Part shown: positions 48,217-59,890 of the stretch, one piece after another
Layout: every line of letters begins with the position of its first letter
How positions within the stretch are numbered: the stretch's first letter is position 1
Assembly: GCA_030435675.1 (NCBI GenBank)
Contig: CM059622.1
Span: 12,338,001-12,402,000, forward strand
From: Steinernema hermaphroditum
Taxonomy: Eukaryota > Nematoda > Chromadorea > Rhabditida > Steinernematidae
DNA length: 64,000 bases
Reading direction: 5' to 3'
The notes under the pieces: generated by a model
What the model saw: only the letters and a program-made list of their open reading frames with translations
Told to the model about the DNA's origin: nothing
The model's database searches: none
Translations under genes and position numbers: made by a program

Positions 48217-49955
48217 CGACGGTTAGAGAACGAAATCGAAATCGGAAGCAGTTTTATAATACTGACAGCTTCTTATTGCCTAGATGGCGTAATATATTAA
48301 ATTATATCCAAGCGGCCGCCACTGCTTGGCAAACGGAACGTGGATCTGATTTCTCAGAAGCACCTGCTCCCTAATAACAACGGTACGTAATCGCAGCCGT
48401 AAGTCAGACGCACTTATCGCAGGAGTAGTGAACTTCGTCGGTTAAGCAGCTGTTTAGGTCGTTTTTCATTTTGTGAACGACATAGTGAGATAACGACGTC
48501 TACCGTCTCGCCAAGAAGACCGTCGCCGTCTTCCGATTCCACCCGCTCCGCCAAAGTCCTGCTGTAACTCCGTTCTGCCGCAACCCCACACCGCCAGTGT
48601 AGACCGAGCATGGCTTAGTTTTGTTCGCTGCGTTCCACCGTCGTGCCACGACAAGGATTCAGCTCGTCGCGACAGCGACATCCACGGAAATTATTCGGAT
48701 TCGCTTGCTCCATCGAAACCAGAAGAAATACACCGACGACGGTGTGATTTATATCTTGTTTGTGCGCGACACGACAATTCCATCCCGAATTTTTCCACCC
48801 CGACAATTGCTCGTGTCGCGGTGGCGAGCGGTCGGTCCCTCCGGTCGCTCTCTGAGCGTCGGGTTGGTCAGACAGCAAACCCTGTGGCAGTTGTGAGTGT
48901 TCCGGCTTCCAGAGGGAATTGGGACACCCGGAAGCCGTAGTCCCACCACCGCAGACAACAAGATGTCCGACGCCAGAAATCCGACGCCAGAAATCCGACG
49001 CCCGACGCTGCGTGAGATGACATCCCGAAGGTCACCGACGCTCTGAGGACACCAATACTGAAGAAGACGCAACCCCCGAACCAGGGACTCATCTCTCCGT
49101 AGCAGATGCGAGCTCAGAAGCCTCCTCTGACGCTGAAGCCTCCTCAAACGCCCCGAGAAGAAGAAGTTCGGCCGCCATTTCCGGAGTTTCGCCGATTCCC
49201 AGATGCCTCGTGAAGCGTGCCGTCTCCCACCGGTTCGACGTCAACGCCGTGCCAGGAATGAAGCCGTCTACAAGTGATATCCTCTGTTGTCTATTAATCG
49301 GTGTCATGCAAGGCGTAACGCCTTTGATTCATGAAGTAAAATCGTGAAATCGTGAAATCGTGACAATTCCACCCCGACATTTCCACCCCGACAATTCCAC
49401 CCCGTTTTTATAGAATAAAACTACAAAAATTGTTCATAATAGCGTACACAACGGGGAGGGACGAAAAATGTGGGGTGGAAAAATTTGGGGTGCAAAAATT
49501 TGGGGTGCAATTGTCATGGCGGCTGTTTGTGCATATATGAGACGTCCTGCACGGGATAACCCGTTGATTCGGGAATATAAATCGTGTAGAACGTGTACCA
49601 AATTGTTCTCAATATTTCTCAGAATCCGAATGCATTTCTGCTTACCTCGAATTAATAATCTCATCAGAAGAATACTTAGTATCTTATGGTCCTCTGCTGC
49701 TTCAGTTTCTGGGTGATAAATTCACGGCTAGTCAACAGTCCCGTTTTAAAATCAGCAGTTGTCGTAGTCTGTCACGTTTCTATATCCAGAGATTGCAGGT
49801 CATCCTAGAGATCAGTGAAACATTAATGTAACGCAAATTGCAAACTTCAATCATGATTATGAACTAAAACTACTTTATCAACATGTTTACATGGTTAAAC
49901 CTTTGTGTCATTAAAGCATGCACCTTTTTAGATTTTCTCTTAGATCGTAGAATGA
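48217..49955. repeat. GC-rich repeat and hairpin island
   Basis: No gene was recognised, though several GC-rich frames are open. The structure is striking. A hairpin at 48765-48820 has 15/16-bp stems (CGCGACACGA at the ends). Three near-copies of CCAGAAATCCGACG lie at about 48971-49008. AAATCGTG is repeated three times at about 49338-49362. A larger imperfect inverted repeat spans 49361-49405 and 49453-49516, and its arms consist of repeats of CAATTCCACCCCGA and the complement. The motif CCACCCCGACAATT is shared between the two hairpins about 600 bp apart. A non-autonomous transposon or satellite-like insertion is the likeliest explanation; no target duplication was found. Confidence 0.45.
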
Positions 49956-51060
49956 TTAGAAGTATTCAGACATCTGCTCCATAACCAGCTGACGAGTCGA
50001 TGGAGAGTAAGCGTCGCCAAGAGCGCACTGCGTGGCGAGGTCTTTGATTTCGTCGCGCGACATCTTGCTTATAATGCGCTCGACCAGCCGAAACATGCGA
50101 CACTCGTCGGCCTTCTCGAACAAATTGCGCGTCTTCGTCACGTTCATGTTCATCAGATTGGTTTCGATCTTCTGCGAAGCCATTTCGCACTCGAAACGAT
50201 GCGGTACTTCCATGATGGCTGGGAGTGGTTCGTAAACTGAAACATTAAAAATAAGTATAATTGTAAGCGTTGATCCCCTGACCAAGACTGAGATCAGGCT
50301 CTTTGAAGCCGTAAATACAATACAAAAAGATCAAGAACACATAGAATTCAACATTAAGCGTGAACTCGTTGGGAGGACGTCCTCTATCGTCGTGTAGATC
50401 AACAGTGTTGTTTTCGTTGAAGAAACGCTCAAAGTAGGTCGAGTGGAATGAAAGAAGCTGAAATGTTCTCTTCTGATAAGCAGCATGAGTTTCGAACCTA
50501 CATTCTTTGAGACCCAAATTTGCATGTCATCGTTGAGATTCAGCAGCGTATCCGCATAGAGTTCATTGTATCGGCTGAGGTCCAACGTGCGGAAGCTAAA
50601 ATGAATTTGCAGTCAGTCTTTGCACCACAGAACGACTGAATGACATACTTATCGAAGCGGACTTCCAGCTCGATCTTCAAAGCATTGATATAGTTGAATG
50701 GAACCTCATTCGTATACACGTCATATCCGATCGGATTGGCGACATAGGCGACCGAGCCTGAGTCCTGAACAGCCATGATTATCGATCTGTAAGACAATAA
50801 CTCACTTTCTTCACCACTCTAAGCTGATCGACGCTGACGACAAGCCGGCTATGATAGACGAAGTTGTACAGCAGCGCCGGCTTCTCGTTGAACGTGTCAC
50901 AAATAAGCTCGACTTGCAAAGTTGGCGGATTGAAGGCAATTATGGCCTCCACTTTGAACTTCAAGCCGCCGATAGTTTTGCTTTCGGTGACGCAGCCATT
51001 GTCCGAAAGCAACTGTTCGCGAGTTGCGATCACACTCCACTTCGAGCGGTAACTCGACAT
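49956..51060 (-). CDS. BTB/POZ-domain protein of the nematode MATH-BTB type (divergent)
   Basis: Five minus-strand exons (50806-51060, 50649-50764, 50502-50595, 50283-50457, 49956-50236), introns 41-53 nt, all phases consistent, give 306 residues. Residues 1 to about 145 form a beta-rich N-terminal region that would match a MATH-like domain in position, but I see no clear MATH signature. The BTB part starts at NDDMQIW and has VSKNLLSFHSTYFERFF, the conserved core helix pair, followed by PNEFTLNVEFYVFLIFLYCIYG. A helical C-terminus follows. C. elegans has many such proteins, often CUL-3 ubiquitin-ligase adaptors. The beta-hairpin that normally precedes VSK is missing in this splice model. Confidence 0.72.
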
Positions 51061-52112
51061 CGCGCTCACGCCGCGTCAGTGTGCGCACATCGGAGACGCG
51101 GGAAACATGCGTGTGCGGCTCGGTAGAATGTGCGATTTTTATCGGATTTTTGAAATACGTCTGCGCATTGCTATATGATGTTCAAGAGGTGTGGAAAGCG
51201 CGCGAAATATTCGGAATTCAATATTTGGTTCGGAACAAAGTCGTTGAATCTTCGGGTTTTAGCAACTATCTAGTGTTCCGGTTCTCATATTATGCATCAA
51301 ATACCCATCATTCACTGTTTCGCACTTGATAAGTACGATTTCCTGAATAAAACCGGCTGAAAGCTATCTTGGGAAGCAATGCCTTCAGCCGATCTGCAGG
51401 CAGTAGACCTGCTGCGTCTCTGTCGGAACATGTGAGCTGCTGTTAAAAATGGTCATGGAATACTCGATATAGAATGAACATTCAAACTCACAAGGCATGC
51501 AAGTTCCTATTTTTCAATATAACGGACTTTGATTCCGCGCGGCGATAAACAAATGTTTGTTAACTCCCTTTGAACACAACATGTATTTGATCAGTCGCAC
51601 TTGACTCTTCAATCGAGTTTGAATCTCCGCGATATCACGCATAGCTCAACGAGGCCGTAACAGAAAAACGTTTCAAATGTCTAGTTTTCGAACGTTGGGA
51701 TGGAAGCGAAGTTTGCATAAGATCAAGTCGTTTGTATTTTCGTGACGTGTCCGTCTCAGCGGGAGTCTTCCCTCTGCGACGCTTTGGCCTGCGTGCTATT
51801 GCGTCAATGAAGTCGTTTGTTTGAGCGTTTTTGTAACCGTCAAGAGCGACGAAGTGCGAGGTTTCGTCAAGAATGACTTTTGGTACGGCCAGCTTGTTCA
51901 CGGGCACCCGAAATGTGAGATATCAAAATGTACGTTTGGGTGATATCCGATATCGCTGAATCGAGTCCGCTGACGTCAGCGAGGTGTTAGTGGAAGGCTG
52001 TAAAAAAGCAACTGATCCCTGCTCTCTGGCACAAGATGACATGACTGCGGGGGTTGTGGGATAGCCCGCCGGCGTACTTTGATTTGAACTGATTGGACGT
52101 GGGCAGTCAAAA

Positions 52113-52700
52113 AATAACCCCTAATTAATCGTGGGTTAGATGTGAGCGATGAGTGGATGAAAACAGGTCCAAGATGGAACACGTTGTCAGTTGGAAGTCA
52201 GTCACTGGGTAGAAACGTGACTTGTGAACTCATCGTTCATGAATGACTTAAGCACGAATGGTTTGAAATTTGATATTTTGCCTTACTTTTGTATACGAAG
52301 GGCAGTGGTAGCTCTCGATCCAATTGTTTGTTCAAGTGGAAGTGGGAGGCGATCAAATTCGCCTATCCGGTGTAGTTTATGATAGAGCTTACCAAGACAG
52401 AACTCTTACCCGTACTGCTTTTAAGTCAAATTCCTAAGAGTTCATTGCGGAATGCTGAGTTCTATTTTATCTTAAGGTCCGCCTTTAAATTCGGTCTAGT
52501 GTGTCTATTTGTTAGTGCGCCGACAATCAAGCCCCTCTGTCATAGACTCCACCCTTTACAAAATAACCCCTGATTAATCGTGGGGCCGGTGTGAGCGATG
52601 AGTCAGTGGATTGAAATAGGTCCAAGATGGGAAACCTTGTCAATAGGAAGTCTGTCACTAGGTACAAACGTGACTAGCGATCTCATTGTTCATGAATTTT
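52113..52700 (+). repeat. Direct repeat pair, about 135 bp units 450 bp apart
   Basis: The copies are at about 52117-52250 and 52564-52700. Both contain AACCCCTAATTAATCGTGGG/AACCCCTGATTAATCGTGGG, GTGAGCGATGAGT, AGGTCCAAGATGG, then GTCACTRGGTASAAACGTGACT and TTCATGAAT. Identity is high enough to be obvious by eye. No coding function was seen; it may be a degraded non-autonomous element. Confidence 0.65.
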
Positions 52701-53034
52701 CATGAGCATTTGTTCTCATACTGGGGCTGTTTTCGATATCTTTCCAAATAGAATTGCCGGTGCCTTTGTATGATCCAATATTGGTCTAAACGAAAGAAAA
52801 ACAACACTATGCAGCACATGGTGGACTTCAAAAAGTTGCCATAGAATACTACTTTCACCGTTGATTGATCAAATTCACTCATCCCCCACTAGCCTACTTC
52901 ATTGTCGTGGCACAGTGACAAGTCGTAGAGTGAATTGATCTTTAATTTTCCGGACTCGGGGTTCTACTGTTAGCGCGGAAAGTAGACCTGACCTGTATGG
53001 GTTATTTTGTGCAGTTATTTTGTCACTGAAAGAG

Positions 53035-53750
53035 GCATTTGCTGAATTCCTCGCGATGTTGACATTCCTCATCGAACGTCAGTAATGATCGAGCTATACA
53101 GCTAACATAGGGCATACACTAAAGACTAGGCACCAGTAGATGATAACAACAAGACCAGTTTGTAATAATAATGCGGAAGTGAAGAGCTTGTTGTTGGTCA
53201 TGACGCCTGTAGGATCGGTCCAATCTGTCAAAACAACTGTTTCATCCCACATCGGATGAGACAGCGAAATCTCAGCTGTTAACTGGTAACATCATTTGTT
53301 CCAAACGGAGCAGAAATAGAACAAAGTTCGTCTTTGGCTTTCGACAAAACACCGCTTGAGGAAGTGGTCCGTTTTGATGGTGACGCAAATAGTGTCTACA
53401 TACGTAATACAACTGTTTCGAGCAAAAACAATGAGTCAGTGGTAGAAGCGTTCTATTTCTGGATTGTATATGGATTCGATATTCTATTCAAAAAGCACAT
53501 CGATTCGAAGGAAATAGCGGATGACTGGATCACCAACATTAAGAGAGGTGCTGGGAATCTCAATTTCATCAGAGAGGACTTCACATCCGAAGAGCTTACT
53601 TTAACAACTAGGGAAGTGTTCACAAAAATAAGTTAACATATTTGTTAATAAATGGAGAATTTGCCGAATTTGATGATGACATTCTTCTCGTCGAGCGTAG
53701 ATCATGATCTAGCTGTCGAGCAAACATAAAGCATTCTCTGTATTAGGGAG
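53035..53750 (+). repeat. Second diverged repeat pair
   Basis: A block at about 53036-53105 (GCTGAATTCCTCGCGATGTTG, then GACATTCCTCATCGAACGT and ATCGAGCTATACAGCTAACATA) recurs loosely at about 53660-53735 (GCCGAATTTGATGATGACATTC, then TCGTCGAGCGT and ATCTAGCTGTCGAGCAAACATA). The 53334-53636 frame lies between the copies. Confidence 0.35.
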
Positions 53751-54761
53751 ACATTCGAACATTCGCTGGAACTAACTGGCTAAGAATAGGCGTTAATGTT
53801 AACTTTAACATGAAAACTGGCCTACGGAGGTAAACAAGCCTCTGCTCTTTGAAACTGAGAATCATGGTCATAGACCCTGAAATGACTCATACTCCTGTTT
53901 TCCCGTGCACCCAAAGATGATGTCAGAAAATACCTAAGTGATGATAAAATCAGTATTGTAAGGTCTGTGCAAAACAGAGTCTACCGGTTTTCAAAATGTG
54001 TAAATAACTGTATGACGCCATTTCATAACACAACATGTGCAGTAACTGTCATGTTCCTCAATAACGACTTCAGGTGACAAGAAAGACAAAGATCTTACGC
54101 CGTAATGTCCGCGAAAAAGCACTAACGATCACTTTTTTGGGAAGCCGTTGTCAAAACAAAAGCGGCTTGATGGACAACCGCGAAGACAAGGAAGAAAACC
54201 ACAAAGCTTTACTGCTGTGATAAACGACACATTTCGTTTGACAGCCAAATGTTCAACGTTTCTCGGACATGTGTTCGCGCTTTTTCGTACAGTCAGCGTC
54301 AAATGTCAGGCAAATGTGGATTTGAAACGAAAGTCACATGTCAAAAGGTTTTGAAGATGGCATGTCAGAAATATAACCGTACACGACAGCGATAATGAAG
54401 CCAGGCAAGTTTGATATATTGGGTTTTTCAATTGAAAACAGATTACGCCGTAGATACTTCTTTATACAAGGTTTACTCTGAGGGGAAATAGATTCATGTG
54501 TTGTTGACTACAGCAATGTTACCGATTCCAACGGTGAATACCTTGAGTGAAATCTGTGTGCTTTAAGTAAGCATACAATCGTTGCGAAAGTGACCCATTT
54601 ACAACTGAACAATCCAGTAGATATTATGCAGCAGCCTCCGTATTCTTTGGCCTCTTCTAATCCGTGTCAGGCTCAGAGATCACCTGCTTCTGGACCCATT
54701 GTACTCCGCATCGAATAGTAGTGCTGGGGGTAGTCTTTTATTTTTAACCTTTGAGGTGTCA

Positions 54762-54793
54762 GTAAACAACAACAGAGCAGCGCTGTTGTTTAC
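54762..54793. repeat. Hairpin with mirrored GTAAACAACA
   Basis: GTAAACAACA at 54762-54771 is perfectly complementary to TGTTGTTTAC at 54784-54793 around a 12-base centre. Each arm contains the GTAAACAA core recognised by FOXO factors such as DAF-16. Whether it is regulatory cannot be told from sequence. Confidence 0.5.
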
Positions 54794-56325
54794 CTCGCTC
54801 CCTATTTGCCTTCGCAAGACAGCTCTTTCTTTTCTGTCGTAACACGATGAATTTCCAATATAAGATAGTGTTCATTTGAATGCGTTTTGAAATCATGCAG
54901 AAAGATAGGCAGTTGAGGGTTCGGTCTCAATCTATGAGCCAACTGCCATTCAGCACTTGTTCATCTATAATGTTTCAAAGCACCTTTGTGTATTGAGATG
55001 AGGTGATTGGTGTGAATTGTCCGTTGAGAAAGGTGTGGGAGTAGATTGATGGCATTTGCTGTTAGACTGTGGGCGATGAATTCACTTAGCTCAGGTCAAT
55101 AGGTAAGTAGAAAACAGGCACATGTGAACGGACATCATTTGATGAGCGACTCTGCGTGCGACAAGTGTGCATTTCCTTGTCATATCAGTTGTTCTTGTCG
55201 AAAGGGCATATCATTTTCGAAGACGATCAAAACTGCAAGAGAGCATAAATTAACCAATCTCGTATGATTTCCACAACGTCCGTGAGGAACTTCCTGGTTG
55301 AGAAGGGGTAGTCAACTAACTTCAGCCAGTTAGCGTGATGTTTGCCAGACAATATTACCTTAGAATCATAGGAATGACGTGTTTTTTTTGCTATTTGTCT
55401 AGCAGAAAATGTGACGTCACAATTGCTAAGTCTTGGCCTGCAGAACTCATATACAAATTTATTTCCTTGTTCCCGCTGCTGACGCAAAGTGCGTTGCAAC
55501 ATTGTCCTATTCTCAAATTACAGAGTCAGGTTGCACACGTATCGCCACTCTGCAACACATGCCCTCAACACCGGAGCCTCATTTCCTCTATCCAATCGCC
55601 ATTAAATCACAAGCAACCCCGGTCATCTGGTTTCCCTTTGGTGTTTACCGTCTGGCCAGAATTGCACACTCGCCAGTCTCGTGCTCAACCTCAAGATATA
55701 TTTGTTTGCCCCTTTTCTCACCCCCGTCACAACAGTAACCTGGCTGCGCATTCCTAATTCTTGTTGATGTCCCTCACTCTGCCGCCAACAGAGCACAACA
55801 CTCGACGGCCTCGTTTAATGGCTCGTTTTGGCCGCTTTTTGCTCGGTGTCAGGCGCCGCTCTTGCTGCTCGGCCAACAGAAAACGTGTGATTTGCCGACT
55901 TCGCCAACCCCAGAGATCAGTTCGTCGCAAAAGCTTGTCTTCTTGACGGATTAATTGCGAGGCATCAGCGCGGAAAATAGACTTTGGACGTCTGGATCCA
56001 ATTTGGCTCAGCTGGTTATAGGCACTCGGCTCGCGTGTTCTCCATGTTTTATAGGCCACTCGGCAAAGGAGCGCTTCCAATCGGCTAATAATAGCCTCTT
56101 GCGCGGACTTTTATGATCTTTCCGCGCCAAGGAATCGCTCGCCAAACTATATCCGCCGAGAGGGGCGTGGCCGATCAGAGTCTTCGCGATCGCCGGCGAC
56201 GCCCCAAGCCCGCTCCTCTCTTAGGGTGTCCGTTTTGTCGACGGAACTCGGTTGCTTCTTGCCATTTGATTCGGCTTTAATCCAACTCGCCGATTTCTTC
56301 AGTCAATCGTCTGGACCACTTCGCA

Positions 56326-58893
56326 ATGTCTTTCGATCGCAGCAGTGAAGAATCGGAGGAGCATGACGACATCGTTCTCAAGCACTATCTCAAGCCGGTT
56401 TGTGTCATCGGTGAGTTGATTTGCCCTCGGAAGTTTGTCTTAGTTGGTCGACATAAGCAAAACTTCAAGTAGTTACGGATCAGGACACAGATCACATGGA
56501 AGTTAGTGACAGAACCATATAGAATGTAGAGCGACCTCTAAGAACTTCATTGAGGATAAGGCCTAAAGTTTTCGAAGTTGTCAGCCGAGGTATAATCTAC
56601 ACTTTTCATGGAAAAAGTGGCGATTCCCTTACGATGGGCGTAGAGGAGATGCTGAAAGTGGGTATCGTTTCCTTTTTCGATTGAAACGCGCATGGAGAAT
56701 ATTCCTTGAGTTCTTACATGCAGTGCGGCCGAATCCAACCGCCATGGTTTCTCGACGTCCATGAGATCGTCGTTTATGGCGATTTTCTCAAATTGGCATT
56801 TGGCCTGACTACGTTACAACTGGTCAAGGCCATTCGCACCTCTCTTACCTATTCAACATCCGACATTCCGAATAGGCGGTTTATTTTTAACCCTTCATTC
56901 GTTTGCCTAGTGCCCAACTCTTGTAACTCTACCCGTACACGCTGAAGCACTTGAACTACTGCCCTATCTATACGAAAAAAACCAAATGCAGTCCGGCTAT
57001 CCCATTGACTCGTCGCTTCGAGTGGAGCAGAGTCCGCACACAAAGCCTCTCCTCAGCTGTTTTCAATCAAATGGCGCGGCGAGATATTTTCTGGTCTCCA
57101 CCACCCATATGCCACTTATCGGCTGCCACCCTGTGACTTCTACCACCCAAATTTGAGATGCTTAGCCGATAGGGCCTGACCGTTGATGCCAACCTATACC
57201 GCAAGTTGCAACAGAGCGCCTGTCATCGCCGCGCGCTGTAACAGATCGTTGACTACTTTACACTCGCTCACATATGCAAAGAAGCACATTAGCATGACAC
57301 TAATGACGTTGAGCAGTTGTCACACAGCGACTGAAGGACGGATCTGTGTCCTCTTGAGATTAAGCTGAAATGTATACTTAGGCGAGGAGTTGTTAGTCAA
57401 ACATCAATCACCACTAAACGACTCAGGCGAAACGAAGGAGTTTTTTCAAATGAATGGGAGCTATTTTTCAATACTTAGAATAGCGCATTCGCGAAATCGG
57501 CTCATTGTGGTCTTCCAGTCTAGGATGATTGACATGCAAAGTACGTTTGCAGAGCAGAGATTTGCAGGGCTTTGCAGACAGAGACTACGAAAAAAGCCTG
57601 TCATAAACTTTAGAATCGCACATGTGTCTGCGCCATGAGGAAGTAGACCCGTTTGCATTACGCAGGGGGATCATAAGACTAAGCGTGTGGTCATTCCGAT
57701 AGACTCATTGACTCATCAAAGTTCAATCTGTGTAGAACTTGAATACTCTCAAAAATACTCTTACATCGGTTTAAAGTGGAACTTTTTTTAGGTCGAGGAA
57801 CATTTGGTCGAGTTGAACTATGCCGACACGACCAAACCGAACGCCATTATGCGTTGAAAGTACTGAACATCTCGAAATTGGTCTCCACTCGTCAAGTTGA
57901 ACATGTGCACAATGAAAAACGCCTCCTTTCTGAACTTCAGCACCCATTCATTGTTAAACTGTGAGTCTGGACGAGGATTTCAGTGACGTTTGAGGAACAT
58001 ATTTAGGCTGAGCACTGCAAAAGATAAGATCAACGTCTATATGATCCTGGAATTCGTGCCCGGTGGAGAAATCTTCTCGTACCTTAGAGCCACTGGAGCC
58101 TTTCCGAGCCCCATGGCTAAGTTCTATGCGGCGGAAGTAGTTCTGGCTTTGGAATACATTCATTCCTTCAAGATGGTGAGACGTTATGTTGTGGTCATTT
58201 AATATAACGATTATTTCCAGGCATATAGAGATCTCAAGCCCGAAAATCTCATGCTTACAGCTGATGGACACATCAAGCTGACCGATTTTGGTTTCGCCAA
58301 AGTGATCCATACACGTTCATGGACTATCTGTGGAACGGCAGAGTATTTGGCTCCTGAGGTCCTAAGTGGAGTGGGCCACAACCAAAGTGTCGACTGGTGG
58401 GCCCTCGGTGTCCTCATCTTCGAGCTAATGTCCGGAAAAACGCCCTTCGTTGGCGCGAACGCCGACGACATTCATGAGTACATCTACGAAAACCCAAATG
58501 TCAATTTTCCTCGAAAGACATTCAGCACCAATGCGAAGTAAGATCACTGTTTCGAGCAAGTGAGCAGCAAAGCGTTTCAGAGATATCGTTTCTCAACTTC
58601 TCCGAATTGAAGTCACTGATCGACTTGGATGCAAGAAGGCCGGAGAAAAGGAAGTCCGCATGCACCCGTGGTTCTCCACGATCAACTTCGACGATCTCAA
58701 AGACCTCAAAGTCAAGGTATTGTCGTCGATACGTGGTCGTCTTAACAAGAATCGAATTTAGCCACCACTCATTCCAACTATCCATCACGACGGTGATATC
58801 GGCAATTTCGACAGCTATGATGATACCGACGCCGATGCCGATGAGAACGTGAAAGCGCCTCAGAGAGATCTCGAGTTGTTTGAAGAATGGTAA
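56326..58893 (+). CDS. PRKX-like cAMP-dependent-type (AGC) protein kinase
   Basis: Exons 56326-56410, 57792-57960, 58007-58175, 58221-58537, 58581-58716 and 58762-58893 are phase-consistent and give 335 residues, the size of PRKX/PKA catalytic subunits. The Gly loop GRGTFGRVE (from residue 29) is split by the first intron. Lys51 (YALKV) binds ATP, Asp145 is catalytic (YRDLKPEN) and Asp163 starts DFG. Thr176 in SWTICGT is the activation-loop site. APEV, DWWALG and the AGC tail ([12 protein letters not shown], then [10 protein letters not shown]) follow. [10 protein letters not shown] and the [10 protein letters not shown] tail favour PRKX over the main PKA subunit. It is intact and likely active as a Ser/Thr kinase. 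AATAAA lies at 59035-59040. TTCTTCAG about 25 bases before the ATG may be a trans-splice acceptor. Confidence 0.92.
56411..57791 (+). other. First intron of the PRKX-like kinase (1.4 kb)
   Basis: Donor GTGAGT at 56411, acceptor TTTTTTAG ending at 57791. No recognisable exon lies inside. The junction regenerates the first Gly codon of the ATP loop. Confidence 0.65.
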
Positions 58894-59409
58894 CTACAGT
58901 GGAAGTAGAATGTTATAATGCGGGTCAACCGAGGATAGTTTCGGTTGCAAACATAAAGACCAAAGCTGTAAGCGTTAGATGTATGTGTTCCTTAACTTAT
59001 ATGTTGTGTATATACATATGAATTCCGATAATCCAATAAAGCATAGCACAATGTAAGGCTCTCAAAGAATAGAGAAGAATACGCATTGAACTGGCTGTTC
59101 AGTGGCGATGTCGAAGGAAGTGGATGGAAGTGGGAGAAAAGGAGGGACGCCTGGAGGCGTCACGTATTGTCCCTCGGTTGTATGGTCAAACATAACGTGA
59201 TCAGGGGGATAAGGAATAAGTTAAGTCCCAAATAATCTGAGTTTTCCTGGTAGCCTCGCCTCACAATGTTCCGCCAACCCGAAATACGAAGTTGTTTGTT
59301 GGTGCTGGTAAAGTGTTTGCTGATGGTAGTAATGTAACAAATCCTAATATAACAGCTCTATGGTTCCTCTTTGATCGACATTGAAAGAACATAAGTTCAC
59401 TGAAGCGTT
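58894..59409. other. Spacer between kinase and saposin-like gene
   Basis: Holds the kinase 3' UTR with AATAAA at 59035 and, presumably, the 3' UTR of the convergent saposin-like gene. Nothing else was seen. Confidence 0.5.
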
Positions 59410-59803
59410 TTACTGCTTGCACATGCCGATGTCTTGGCAGGCCTTCTTGGAGTCCTGCTTCTCAGAGTTAGGGTCTTCCATGTGCTTGATGATCTTGTCG
59501 AGCCACTTCTCAGCAAGTCCGTCACAGACTCCCTTAGCGAGAGGATTGCCGCTGCCGCCAAAGAAGTTCTCGCACTTCTTGATGATGCTCTTCTCTTTGC
59601 TCTGCTCCTCATCTCCCACCCATTTCTCGGAGTCCTTGACAATGTCTTCACAGAGCACGCACTCCATGCGGTCGGTGATGGAGTCGAGCTTCGACTGGAA
59701 ATTATACTATTATCGCCGAAAGCGGTTAGAGTGGACCTACAGGAAGTCGAGCGACGGCAAGGGAAACGGCAACGAGGGCAGCGAGAACGACGAGGGTTCG
59801 CAT
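59410..59803 (-). CDS. Secreted saposin-B domain protein (caenopore/SPP-like)
   Basis: Two minus-strand exons (59741-59803 and 59410-59694, 46-nt intron, phase 0) encode 115 residues. The first exon is nearly all signal peptide (MRTLVVLAALVAVSLAVA). The mature part is one saposin-B domain with six cysteines: a CxxC pair at the start, two in the middle and a pair near the end, the last in GMCKQ. That is the disulphide pattern of amoebapore-type proteins. In C. elegans this family (SPP) is made in the gut and acts on membranes of ingested bacteria; some members also serve digestion. The function here is inferred from the domain alone. Confidence 0.88.
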
Positions 59804-59843
59804 GGCTGATTGTCAGCAGACACTGGGGACCGCACGGGCTAAT

Positions 59844-59890
59844 GCGGTTATAAACTGTCGCTTAGTATGGGCGTTACGCCCTGATAAGGA
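59844..59890 (-). promoter_or_regulatory. Putative promoter of the saposin-like gene: TATA-like and GATA site
   Basis: Upstream of the ATG at 59803 on the minus strand there is a TTTATAA block about 45 bases away (59849-59855), and TGATAAG at 59882-59888 (read on plus), about 80 bases away. TGATAA is the core of intestinal GATA (ELT-2) sites in nematodes, which would fit a gut-expressed caenopore. This is inference from motif and position only. Confidence 0.35.

Larger units (their letters stand above)
51061..56325. other. Gene-poor region with old duplications
   Basis: No gene could be supported across 5.3 kb. It contains diverged direct repeats (52113-52700 and 53035-53750), a hairpin of two FOXO-like cores at 54762-54793 and one 100-codon frame at 53334-53636 that opens without an ATG. 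Toward 55.7-56.3 kb the sequence becomes GC-rich, as expected for the 5' flank of the kinase gene. Confidence 0.45.

Noticed and set aside
48749..49307. Minus-strand frames in the GC-rich island
   Set aside because: Overlapping frames in repeat-rich, stop-poor GC sequence; the open length is explained by composition.
51635..51907. Minus-strand 90-codon frame, basic and Ser/Thr-rich
   Set aside because: No ATG, no supporting splice sites and no recognised domain.
55335..55757. 140-codon plus-strand frame
   Set aside because: Overlaps a second frame of similar length and lacks any domain or start context.
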